Shown: in pieces, positions 1 through 5,432 of the stretch | Layout: every line of letters begins with the position of its first letter | How positions within the stretch are numbered: the first letter of the stretch is position 1 | Translations under genes and position numbers: made by a program | Notes under the pieces: model-generated | Database searches by the model: none | Told to the model about the DNA's origin: nothing | The model's input: the letters and a program-made list of their open reading frames with translations, nothing else | NCBI GenBank assembly: GCA_021325695.1 | Contig: JAJTCR010000127.1 | Span: 1-7,089 of the forward strand | Source of the DNA: Steroidobacteraceae bacterium | Lineage (GTDB): Bacteria > Pseudomonadota > Gammaproteobacteria > Steroidobacterales > Steroidobacteraceae | Reading direction: 5' to 3' | DNA length: 7,089 bases

Positions 1-2
1 GC

Positions 3-188
3 GGCCGCGGCCTGCCCGGGCCGACGCCGGGCGACCAGTACGTCGTGCTCCGGATCGTGCTGCCGCCGGACAGCCCGAAGGCGCGCGAGTTCTTTTCGCG
101 CATGAAGCAGGAGTTGCCGTTCGACCCGCGCGCGGAGCTCGCCTCGGCGAGCAGCGCGACGGCGTCCACGGCGTCGTCGCAGTCGTGA
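3..188 (+). CDS. cbpA: CbpA-type DnaJ family co-chaperone, C-terminal end (5' truncated by window)
   Basis: Only the last 61 residues are in the window, and the reading frame runs off the left edge. The visible part matches the end of the second substrate-binding domain of CbpA/DnaJ proteins: a GRGLPG turn, then GDQYVVLRIVLPP, then a short helix with FSRMK and the FDPR motif that ends CbpA. After FDPR comes a low-complexity Ser/Ala/Thr tail of about 20 residues. CbpA is a DnaJ-like co-chaperone of DnaK, and in E. coli it also binds nucleoid DNA in stationary phase. The J-domain lies outside the window and cannot be checked. Assignment to CbpA rather than another DnaJ-type protein is strengthened by the cbpM-like gene 31 nt downstream on the same strand. 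Confidence 0.85.
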   Translation, partial: GRGLPGPTPGDQYVVLRIVLPPDSPKAREFFSRMKQELPFDPRAELASASSATASTASSQS

Positions 189-219
189 ACGCTGGTCATC
201 GGCCAGAGGCATCGGGACC

Positions 220-540
220 ATGACGAACGGTGATCGAATCTTCGAGGCGCGAGTGGTCGACGACACCGTATCGCTGCACGTCGACGAGCTTTGCCAGCGA
301 CTGCGCATCGAACGGCAGTGGATCGTGGAGCTCGTCGAGCTCGGCGCGCTCGAGCCATTCGGAGGCGAGGAGCCTTCCGCGTGGGAAATCTCGCTCACGG
401 ACGTCCCGCGCCTGCGCGCGATGTCGCGGCTCGTCGTCGACCTCGGCGTCAATCTGGCCGGCGCGGCGATCATCCTCGAGCTCGTCGAGGAGCGCCGGCG
501 ACTGCTGCAGCAGCTACGTTGGTCGGGCGTAGACGTTTAG
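220..540 (+). CDS. cbpM: CbpM-like chaperone modulator (MerR-type helical fold)
   Basis: This is a 106-residue protein, close to E. coli CbpM (about 101). In enterobacteria CbpM binds the J-domain of CbpA and blocks both its co-chaperone and DNA-binding activities. The sequence shows the family layout: a short N-terminal strand, a MerR-like helix-turn-helix segment (about residues 18-45, including LHVDELCQRLRI and VELGALEP), a Trp-containing loop, and a C-terminal helix (about 62-100) with MSRLVVDLGVNLAGAAIILELVEE, typical of the family. The ATG at 220 is preceded by AGAGG at 205-209. The gene follows cbpA after 31 nt, so the two are probably one operon. No key part appears missing. The protein is probably not a DNA-binding regulator despite its MerR-like look. 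Confidence 0.88.
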   Translation: MTNGDRIFEARVVDDTVSLHVDELCQRLRIERQWIVELVELGALEPFGGEEPSAWEISLTDVPRLRAMSRLVVDLGVNLAGAAIILELVEERRRLLQQLRWSGVDV

Positions 541-562
541 CAGCGCGCCGATCCGGACGTCG

Positions 563-645
563 GGGTTTGTTCGAAAGGCCGTCCGCGGCATGGATGCCGC
601 GGCGGAGCGCCAGGGACGGGTTCACGCGTCCTTGCGAACAAATCC
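563..645. repeat. Compound inverted repeat between convergent genes; terminator or REP-like element
   Basis: The 142-nt gap between the convergent cbpM and VIT-family genes contains nested inverted repeats. The outer arms GGGTTTGTTCGAAAGG (563-578) and CCTTGCGAACAAATCC (630-645) pair at 14 of 16 positions, with a perfect 8-bp core TTTGTTCG/CGAACAAA. Inside is a perfect 9-bp hairpin, CCGCGGCAT (583-591), GG loop, ATGCCGCGG (594-602). A smaller stem GGACG (614-618)/CGTCC (627-631) follows and overlaps the base of the right outer arm, so it is an alternative fold. There is no clear T-tract. The position suits a bidirectional terminator, but the size and multi-stem form also suit a dispersed intergenic (REP/BIME-like) repeat. 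The window holds one copy, so which it is cannot be decided. Confidence 0.6.
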
Positions 646-682
646 TCGATGGCCGGATCGGCGTGCCACCACGACCACCCGT

Positions 683-1720
683 TTAGGCAATCGCGGCGCC
701 GAGAAGCGACCCGATGATCCACGTCGCCGCGCCCGCGGCGGCGCCGATCAACACCATGCGCACGCCGCCGGCGAGCGCGCTGCGTCCCGTGAAGAGGCTC
801 AGCATCGCGCCCACGCCGAACAGCGCGCACGCGGCGACCGCCGCGGCGACGACGACCGCGCGCGCGAGCGGCAGCCCGAACAGGAACGGTACCAGCGGCA
901 CGACCGCGCCCAGGGCAAACGCGACAAACGACGAGATCGCTGCGCCCCACGGCGAACCGAGATCGTCGGGGTTGAGCCCGAGCTCCTCCCGTGCGAGGGC
1001 GTCGAGCGCGTTGGCCTCGTTCTTGACCAGTTCACGGCTCACGCGCCGCGCCTGGTCGAGCTGCATGCCACGCGCCTGGTAGATCAGCGCCAGCTCCTCG
1101 GCTTCTTCGTCCGGGTACTCACGCAGCTCGTCGCGTTCGAGCCCGATCTGGTACTCGAACATTTCGCGCTGCGACCGCATCGAGACGTACTCACCCGCCG
1201 CCATTGACAACGCGCCCGCCAGCAGTCCGGCGACGCCGCTCGTCAGCACGATGTCGCCGCTCGCCGCCGCACCCGCGACACCCATGATCAGGCTCGTGTT
1301 CGAGACCAGCCCGTCGTTGACGCCGAAGACCGCCGCGCGCAGGCTGCCGCCGCCGTAACCCTTGTGCCGCGCGCCGACGTCGGAGACCGACGTCGGCATC
1401 AGGTGCCCGGCGAGCGAGCGCTGCGAGTCGTACGCGGACAGTCCCCGCACCTTCATGGCCGCCAGCACGTGACGCACGCGTCGCGGCGTGAAGGCGCGCG
1501 CGAGCGCAACCGTGATGTGCGCGCGGACGCTCGGAGCAAATGTCGGCACGGACCGGCCCGACGCCGCCGTCAGCCACTTCTCCGCCTGGAAATCCGCCGC
1601 GGCCGCGAGCGCGCGGAACAATTCCGCGATCTTCGCGTCCGGCTCGCACTGGGCGAGTTCACGGTACAGCCAGGAGGACTGTTTCTCCTCCTGCCAGCTC
1701 TCGAGGGGATCGTTGCTCAT
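683..1720 (-). CDS. VIT1/CCC1 family iron/manganese transporter with N-terminal ferritin-like domain
   Basis: This 345-residue inner-membrane protein has two parts. Residues 1 to about 110 are a helical ferritin-like (erythrin-type) domain: E12...Y19, E26, then a helix ending AADFQAEKW (41-49). Residues 121-345 are a VIT1/CCC1 domain with signature AVFGVNDGLVSNTSLIMG (130-147), a second helix ending in MAAGEYVSMRSQ (173-184), an acidic cytoplasmic segment rich in Glu (about 194-245) like the metal-binding loop of VIT1, and three hydrophobic helices at about 258-281, 285-310 and 319-343. Family members move Fe2+ or Mn2+ out of the cytoplasm; related MbfA proteins of alphaproteobacteria export iron. 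The E-x-x-H motif expected in the ferritin-like part reads A42-D-F-Q45, so iron oxidation there is doubtful. The ATG at 1720 follows the upstream receiver gene by 25 nt, suggesting co-transcription. The substrate is inferred. Confidence 0.88.
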   Translation of the reverse strand: MSNDPLESWQEEKQSSWLYRELAQCEPDAKIAELFRALAAAADFQAEKWLTAASGRSVPTFAPSVRAHITVALARAFTPRRVRHVLAAMKVRGLSAYDSQRSLAGHLMPTSVSDVGARHKGYGGGSLRAAVFGVNDGLVSNTSLIMGVAGAAASGDIVLTSGVAGLLAGALSMAAGEYVSMRSQREMFEYQIGLERDELREYPDEEAEELALIYQARGMQLDQARRVSRELVKNEANALDALAREELGLNPDDLGSPWGAAISSFVAFALGAVVPLVPFLFGLPLARAVVVAAAVAACALFGVGAMLSLFTGRSALAGGVRMVLIGAAAGAATWIIGSLLGAAIA

Positions 1721-1734
1721 GGGCCTGCGGGCCC
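1721..1734 (-). other. Small hairpin just before the VIT-family start codon
   Basis: The gap between the receiver gene's stop and the VIT-family ATG contains GGGCC TGCG GGCCC, a perfect 5-bp GC stem with a 4-nt loop that directly abuts the start codon. There is no good Shine-Dalgarno sequence here (only GCAGG inside the hairpin on the minus strand). Translation may therefore depend on ribosomes arriving from the upstream gene. With no U-tract it is unlikely to be a terminator. The fold is seen in the sequence; the role is inference. Confidence 0.3.
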
Positions 1735-1745
1735 GAGCTTAGCAG

Positions 1746-2162
1746 TCAGGCGTGCGCGGTGCCGCCGCCGTTGCTGCGCAGCAGTTTCTGCACCTGCTTC
1801 AGCACCGCGACGTTGACGTAGGGTTTTTCGATGAAGTCCGTCGCGCCCTCGCGCATCGCGGCAACGGCGGTCGGCACGTCCGACTCGTCCGCGAGCAGGA
1901 TCACCGGGACGTCATTGCCGAGCGCGCGCAGACGGCGCAGCAACTCGAGACCACTCATGCCGGGCAACAGCAGGTCCACGATCAGACAGGAGAGCTCGCC
2001 CGTGGCCGACAGCAGATAGGACTCCGCGCTCTCGAACGGCACGACGTCGACACCGACCGGCTGCAGCAATGCCTTGATCCCGGCCCGTGCGACGGGGTCG
2101 CTGTCGATGACGCCGATCGACGGCGGAGCCTCCTGCTTTGCAGAGGTGCCGGAAGGTGGCAT
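1746..2162 (-). CDS. Stand-alone receiver-domain protein (degenerate FixJ-type response regulator)
   Basis: From ATG 2162 this is a 138-residue protein consisting of one response-regulator receiver domain (about 15-130) with no output domain. The phosphoacceptor Asp is D63 in LIVDLLLPGMSG, and the conserved Lys is K113 in FIEKPY. Two usually conserved active-site positions differ: the acidic pair reads D20-S21 (followed by D22), and the switch Thr/Ser at the end of strand 4 is Ala (A91 in VILLADESD, versus FITGHGD in the neighbouring FixJ-type protein). It resembles the receiver of its neighbour (DVP.AV.AM..GA.DFI.KP) and may be a diverged duplicate that lost its DNA-binding part. An in-frame TTG at 2288 would add 42 residues with no domain character. 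ATG 2162 has no evident Shine-Dalgarno sequence, so the start is only probable. It could act as a phosphate sink, competitor or binding partner. Confidence 0.8.
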   Translation of the reverse strand: MPPSGTSAKQEAPPSIGVIDSDPVARAGIKALLQPVGVDVVPFESAESYLLSATGELSCLIVDLLLPGMSGLELLRRLRALGNDVPVILLADESDVPTAVAAMREGATDFIEKPYVNVAVLKQVQKLLRSNGGGTAHA

Positions 2163-2350
2163 GAGGGGGGACGCGACCACAACGCCCGGCCAGCTCAGAA
2201 CGAGCCGCACGGAGGATCGGATGAGGCGAACTGCGCTGCGCGATGTGGCCGCATGAACGCAGTTTTCAGGCGCAGCACGCCCCGGCAAATGGGGACTTAT
2301 ACGTAAACCAAAGCGTTTCCCGCGCGGGGGGTGTGCGTCGCAGCACGCCC
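2163..2350 (-). promoter_or_regulatory. Intergenic region upstream of the stand-alone receiver gene
   Basis: This is 188 nt between the FixJ-type gene's stop and the receiver gene's ATG. It contains a locally AT-richer stretch at 2288-2318 in an otherwise GC-rich window. Within that is a TACGTA palindrome (2300-2305), overlapping on the minus strand a TATAAG hexamer that could be a -10 element. No matching -35 lies 16-18 bp upstream of it, so any promoter would need an activator. Next to it CCCC (2280-2283) and GGGG (2291-2294) can form a short stem. A promoter serving the receiver and VIT-family genes is plausible but unproven; the site could also be an operator for the FixJ-type protein. 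Confidence 0.3.
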
Positions 2351-2974
2351 TTATTCTTCGGCCCGCTCGACCTCCAGCACCATGCGCACCAGGTGCGCGA
2401 GCGAGTGCGCTTCCATCTTTTCCATCACGCGCGCGCGATGAATTTCCACCGTACGCTGGGACAGGTTCAGGTCGCCCGCGATGACCTTGTTGGCCTTGCC
2501 CGCGACGACGAGGTCGAGCACCTCGCGCTCGCGCGGCGTGAGCGATTCGAGTCGCTTCCGGATCATGTTGCGCTCGGCGAGCATGCGCCGACTGCCCGCA
2601 TCTTTCTCGAGGGCCTGGTTGATGCGGTCGAGCAAGTCCTGGTCGCGGAACGGCTTCTGGATGAAATCGACGGCGCCTGCCTGCATCGCCTCGACGGCCA
2701 TCGGTACGTCGCCGTGTCCCGTGATGAAGATGATCGGCAGGATCGAGTGACGCTCGTTGAGCTTCCCCTGCAGCTCCAGGCCGCTCATGCCGGGCATGCG
2801 GATGTCGAGCACGAGGCAGCCGGGACGATCGTCACGCTCGGCGTCCAGGAATTCCTGGCCCGATTCGAACACCTCGACCGGCAAGCCGACGGACTTGAGC
2901 AGCATCCGCAGCGAGTCGCGCACCGCCGCGTCGTCGTCGACGACGAACACCGTGGGCCTGATTTCCTTGATCAC
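2351..2974 (-). CDS. fixJ: FixJ/NarL-type two-component response regulator
   Basis: This 207-residue regulator has an N-terminal receiver domain (about 7-122) and a C-terminal LuxR-type helix-turn-helix (about 144-200). All receiver catalytic residues are present: acidic pair D13/D14 in FVVDDD, phosphoacceptor D57 in VLDIRMPGMSG, T85 in FITGHGD and K107 in FIQKPF. The output domain shows LTPREREVLDLVVAGKANK and the recognition-helix region LSQRTVEIHRARVMEKM, as in FixJ. Phosphorylation by the adjacent kinase should lead it to activate transcription. The start is GTG at 2974 with GGGAG nine bases upstream, lying inside the last codons of the kinase gene. Only 6 nt separate the kinase stop from this start, so the two are translationally coupled. 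It is a FixJ-family member; whether it controls fixK or cco genes is not shown. Confidence 0.92.
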   Translation of the reverse strand: MIKEIRPTVFVVDDDAAVRDSLRMLLKSVGLPVEVFESGQEFLDAERDDRPGCLVLDIRMPGMSGLELQGKLNERHSILPIIFITGHGDVPMAVEAMQAGAVDFIQKPFRDQDLLDRINQALEKDAGSRRMLAERNMIRKRLESLTPREREVLDLVVAGKANKVIAGDLNLSQRTVEIHRARVMEKMEAHSLAHLVRMVLEVERAEE

Positions 2975-2980
2975 TCGAAA

Positions 2981-4639
2981 CTACTCCCGTCTGGGCGCCG
3001 GAGAGACCGGCAGCGTGAAGTGAAAGCGCGCACCCGTCCGCTCGTTGGGAGTGTGCCACAGCCGACCGCCGTGGGCGCGCACGATGGAACGGCTGATCGC
3101 CAGTCCCAGCCCGGTGCCGCCCGACTTGGTCGTGAAGAACGGATTGAACAGGTGTTCGGTGGCTTCGGGCACGAGGCCGCTGCCGTGGTCGGCGACCACG
3201 ACCTCGATCTCGCCCTCCGGCAGCAGGCGCGCGCTCAACACCACCTCACGCTGGGTTTCCGGCACGTCGTCCATCGCGTCGATCGCGTTGCGGACCAGGT
3301 TCAGCACGACCTGCTGCAGCTGGATCGGATCGGCGTGCACGGTCGGCAGGTCGGGCTCGTCGTCGATTCTAAGCCGCACGTTGTGCAGTCGCGCGTCGGT
3401 TTCGGCCAGCGTCCGCAGGTCCTCGAGCAGCCGGTTGCAGTCGACCGGCTCGCGCTTGACCTCGCGGTTCTTGACGAAGTTACGCAGCCGCCGGATGACT
3501 TCGCCCGCGCGCAGCGCCTGCACGCTGATCTGCTCGAGCGCCTCGAGCACGTCGGCGTCCTCGCGGTTCGGCGAGCGCATGAAGCGCTGGCAGGCCTGCG
3601 CGTACATCGTGATCGCCGACAGGGGCTGGTTGATCTCGTGAGCGAGGCCCGCGGCCATCTCGCCCATGGTCGAGAGGCGGCTGAAGTGCGTGAGCCGTTC
3701 CTGCAGCTGCCGCGCGTCGTCCTCGGTCTGGCGACGGTCGGTGATGTCGTGCACGGTGCCGACGTGCCTGACGGGGCGCCCTTCGGCGTCGCGGGTGAGT
3801 TGTGCGATGTGGTGCAGGTGCCGTGTCGTTCCGTCGGCGCGCACGATCCGGTACTCGACGTCGAAGGCGGCCTGGGTCGACTGCAGTTCCTCGAGCGCCT
3901 CGTCGAACCGTTCGCGATCGCTCGGGTGCACCCAGAGTCGCAGCAGCGTCGTGAGCGGCACCGCGTCGTCGATCGCCGCGACGTCGAGGATGCGGTGCAG
4001 CTTCGGCGAGTAGTAATCGGGTTCCGAGTGATCGAGGTGGATCACATAGTTGCCGAGGTTGGCGAGTTCCTGCGCGAGGCGCAGTTCCGACTCGCTGCGT
4101 CTTAGCCGCTCGTCGGCGAGCTTGCGCAGCGTGATGTCGCGGATGAAACCGATGAAACGCGGCGGGCGCGCCTCGGCGACCTGTCCCACGGCGAGCTCGC
4201 ACGGAAAGATCGTGCCGTCCTTGCGTTGGGCGCGAACCTCGCGACCGATGCCGATGATCCTGGCCTCGCCCGTCTCGTGATAGCGCTCCAGGTAACCGTC
4301 GTGCTCGGAGCGGTAGGGCTCCGGCATCAGCATCGAGACGTTGCGGCCCACGACCTCCTCGGCCTTGTAGCCGAAAACCCGTTCCGCCGAGAGGCTGAAC
4401 TGCTCGACGCAACCGCGCTGGTCGATGACGATGATCGCGTCGACGGCCGCGTCGAGCAGGGAACGGAATTCGAGCCCCGCGCGGGTCGAGCGGCTCGCGG
4501 GGGTCTCATCGTCCGGGTTCCCCGGGGCCGGCTGGCGATCGTCGTACAAGAGTTCCTGCGCGCCTGGGTGGACCAAAGGTGCGAATCGTAAAAGAACGCG
4601 CCGCGCCGCACTAGGTATTACTGGAAACCGGTTATGCAT
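2981..4639 (-). CDS. FixL-like PAS-PAS sensor histidine kinase
   Basis: From ATG 4639 this is 552 residues with no obvious membrane helix, so it is probably cytoplasmic. Order: PAS 1 (about 57-170), closely like the FixL sensor PAS (FSLSAERVFGY, SMLMPEPYRSEHDGYLERY, RIIGIGREV, RKDGTIFP, GFIRDIT); PAS 2 (about 185-300, ending GTVHDIT); a short coiled linker; HisKA with phosphoacceptor H334 in GLAHEINQPLSAI; and HATPase with N-box N447/N451, G1 box D484-HGSG and G2 GGTGLGL (507-513). The heme-ligating His of FixL corresponds to R127 here, so oxygen sensing through heme is unlikely. Start choice is uncertain: the codons just after ATG 4639 lack the gene's usual G/C third-position bias, and a TTG at 4549 has AGGA four bases upstream, giving 522 residues. 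It overlaps the downstream regulator's ribosome site and forms an operon with it. Confidence 0.88.
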   Translation of the reverse strand: MHNRFPVIPSAARRVLLRFAPLVHPGAQELLYDDRQPAPGNPDDETPASRSTRAGLEFRSLLDAAVDAIIVIDQRGCVEQFSLSAERVFGYKAEEVVGRNVSMLMPEPYRSEHDGYLERYHETGEARIIGIGREVRAQRKDGTIFPCELAVGQVAEARPPRFIGFIRDITLRKLADERLRRSESELRLAQELANLGNYVIHLDHSEPDYYSPKLHRILDVAAIDDAVPLTTLLRLWVHPSDRERFDEALEELQSTQAAFDVEYRIVRADGTTRHLHHIAQLTRDAEGRPVRHVGTVHDITDRRQTEDDARQLQERLTHFSRLSTMGEMAAGLAHEINQPLSAITMYAQACQRFMRSPNREDADVLEALEQISVQALRAGEVIRRLRNFVKNREVKREPVDCNRLLEDLRTLAETDARLHNVRLRIDDEPDLPTVHADPIQLQQVVLNLVRNAIDAMDDVPETQREVVLSARLLPEGEIEVVVADHGSGLVPEATEHLFNPFFTTKSGGTGLGLAISRSIVRAHGGRLWHTPNERTGARFHFTLPVSPAPRRE

Positions 4640-4706
4640 CCCTGCGAATCGAGCCGCGACTGCCGGATCGCGACAATGGCAGGTGGAGCCGGGGACACCC
4701 GGTTTG
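4640..4706. promoter_or_regulatory. Upstream part of the divergent kinase/hsp20 intergenic region
   Basis: This is the upstream part of the gap between the kinase and hsp20 genes. If the kinase really starts at TTG 4549, the gap would run from 4550 to 4745 and include an AT-richer stretch at about 4576-4640 that could hold both promoters. A sequence CTGGAAA at 4621-4627 is one mismatch from the heat-shock sigma factor -35 motif CTTGAAA, but the matching -10 (CCCTGCGA around 4640) is poor, so no promoter is claimed. A perfect stem CCGGG (4689-4693), GACA loop, CCCGG (4698-4702) sits in the presumed hsp20 leader. No FNR/FixK-type TTGAT-N4-ATCAA box was found. Confidence 0.3.
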
Positions 4707-4748
4707 CATGGCTCTTTGGTCAGGGGAGACCCCAAGGAGGGCGCCATG
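4707..4748 (+). promoter_or_regulatory. Candidate RNA thermometer hairpin masking the hsp20 Shine-Dalgarno and AUG
   Basis: The hsp20 leader can fold so that CTCTTTGG (4712-4719) pairs with CCAAGGAG (4732-4739) across eight contiguous pairs, one of them a G-U wobble. This buries the AAGGAGG Shine-Dalgarno sequence (4734-4740) behind a 12-nt loop. The stem can continue after a GGCG bulge (4740-4743), with CATGG (4707-4711) pairing perfectly to CCATG (4744-4748), which includes the AUG. Small heat shock genes in many bacteria carry ROSE or FourU thermometers that mask the ribosome site in this way. The U-rich stretch opposite AAGGAG resembles the FourU principle without being a strict UUUU. A competing hairpin GGGG (4723-4726)/CCCC (4730-4733) could form instead. 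Pairing is read directly; temperature control is inference. Confidence 0.5.
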
Positions 4749-5180
4749 AGATTGATGCGTTGGGAACCGTTTCGGGAAATGGATGACCTGCTGAAGGGAT
4801 TCAGCCCGCTGTTCGGCCGGCTGCCCACCCGGCCCCACGAGGGGGACGCGGAGTTCGTCCCGCCCGCAGACGTCGTCGAGCGGGACAAGGAATACCTCGT
4901 CAAGGTGGACTTGCCGGACGTCCATAAGGACGACGTCAAGGTCCTCTTCGACGACGGCGTCCTCACCATCAAGGGTGAGCGCAAGATCGAGAAGGAAGTG
5001 AAGGGCGAGAAGGTGCATCGCACGGAGCGTTACTTCGGGATGTTCGAGCGCAGCTTCGCGCTCCCCGACGACGTCGAAGTGAAGGGAATCCGTGCCGAGT
5101 CCAAGGACGGCGTGCTGATCGTCACCCTGCCGCGCGTGGCCGTGGAGAAGCCGCGTCCGCTGGCGATCACGATCCAGTAA
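4746..5180 (+). CDS. Small heat shock protein, Hsp20/alpha-crystallin family
   Basis: This 144-residue ATP-independent holdase binds unfolding cytoplasmic proteins and keeps them soluble for refolding by DnaK. It has a short N-terminal arm with the WEPFREMDDLL segment typical of class A bacterial sHsps, an alpha-crystallin domain (about 39-130) with PPADVVERDKEYLVKVDLP and the closing AESKDGVLIVTLPR signature, and a C-terminal I-T-I motif (141-143) that docks neighbouring dimers. All expected parts are present. ATG 4746 has a strong AAGGAGG at 4734-4740; an upstream-extended frame exists but lacks family similarity. The gene stands alone, divergent from the kinase gene, and ends before two hairpins. 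Its leader may be temperature-responsive. Identification as an sHsp is secure; which paralogue is unknown. Confidence 0.96.
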   Translation: MRLMRWEPFREMDDLLKGFSPLFGRLPTRPHEGDAEFVPPADVVERDKEYLVKVDLPDVHKDDVKVLFDDGVLTIKGERKIEKEVKGEKVHRTERYFGMFERSFALPDDVEVKGIRAESKDGVLIVTLPRVAVEKPRPLAITIQ

Positions 5181-5192
5181 CCGAAGACGCCG

Positions 5193-5208
5193 CCGCAGGT
5201 TCCTGCGG
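5193..5208 (+). terminator. Hairpin 12 nt after the hsp20 stop
   Basis: CCGCAGG (5193-5199), TT, CCTGCGG (5202-5208) is a perfect 7-bp GC-rich stem 12 nt after the hsp20 stop codon. It lacks a T-tract, so it may be a weak terminator or mRNA 3'-end stabiliser rather than a classical intrinsic terminator. The 2-nt loop is tight, so the innermost pair probably opens. Confidence 0.45.
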
Positions 5209-5254
5209 ACGAACGGCGCACCGGGAGACCCGCCGCCGCCTCGAGCCAGAAAGC

Positions 5255-5272
5255 CCGGGCGGCGGCGCCCGG
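5255..5272. terminator. GC hairpin between convergent transcription units
   Basis: CCGGGCG (5255-5261), GCGG loop, CGCCCGG (5266-5272) is a perfect 7-bp stem between the convergent hsp20 and DsbD_2-type genes. It could stop transcription from both sides. No T-run follows on either strand, so its termination strength is uncertain. Confidence 0.45.
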
Positions 5273-5298
5273 ACGAATCAATGATGGCGATGCGGCGG

Positions 5299-5432
5299 TC
5301 ATGGACCCTGCACGGGCGAGGACTCCTGTCCGGTGGTCGGAAGCGCAGCGTCACCGTCGTGCGAACTCATGTCGTGACCGGCGTGCGGGTCATCCGCCGG
5401 CACCGACTCGTGCTCCGCGTGGTCCGCGGCCC
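5299..5432 (-). pseudogene. Out-of-frame histidine-rich tail, probable original 3' end of the DsbD_2-type gene
   Basis: In the minus-strand frame offset from the gene at 5390-6076, an open stretch runs from about 5432 to a TGA at 5299-5301. It keeps the G/C-rich third-position pattern of real genes here. It encodes a charged, histidine-rich sequence including DDPHAGHDMSSHDG, with five His in about 25 residues. By contrast, the annotated frame from about residue 216 to its stop (GRGPRGARVGAGG) has mainly A/C third positions and no family character. The frames would join if the GGG run at 5430-5432 (CCC on the plus strand) had one base fewer. The cause could be a true mutation, a small deletion that removed the last membrane helix, or a sequence error. 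A metal-binding role for the tail is inference. Confidence 0.55.

Noticed and set aside
2163..2288. TTG start at 2288 for the stand-alone receiver
   Set aside because: The added 42 residues show no domain, there is no ribosome site before the TTG, and the receiver domain is complete from ATG 2162.
2243..4105. A 620-codon open frame on the plus strand opposite the regulator and kinase genes
   Set aside because: It lies antisense to well-recognised proteins, has no recognisable domain, and is His/Arg/Val-rich as expected for a shadow frame of GC-rich genes.
4693..4707. Possible sigma-54 promoter (GG...TTGC) before hsp20
   Set aside because: GG and GC elements are 13 rather than 12 bp apart and the -24 region matches poorly.
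4425..4745. In-frame upstream extension of hsp20 giving a 251-residue protein
   Set aside because: The extra residues overlap the kinase gene and have no sHsp similarity; ATG 4746 has a strong ribosome site and family-like N-terminus.
4640..5023. Upstream extension of the kinase frame to 5023
   Set aside because: It would run antisense through hsp20, and its sequence lacks domain character.
5275..5290. ATTGATTC on the minus strand as an FNR/FixK box half
   Set aside because: Only one half-site is present; there is no ATCAA at the required 4-bp spacing.
5030..5302. Minus-strand open frame starting at an ATGA overlap with the His-rich tail's stop
   Set aside because: The overlap looks like operon coupling, but the frame runs antisense into hsp20 and its sequence resembles nothing known; its open length follows from the hsp20 codon pattern.
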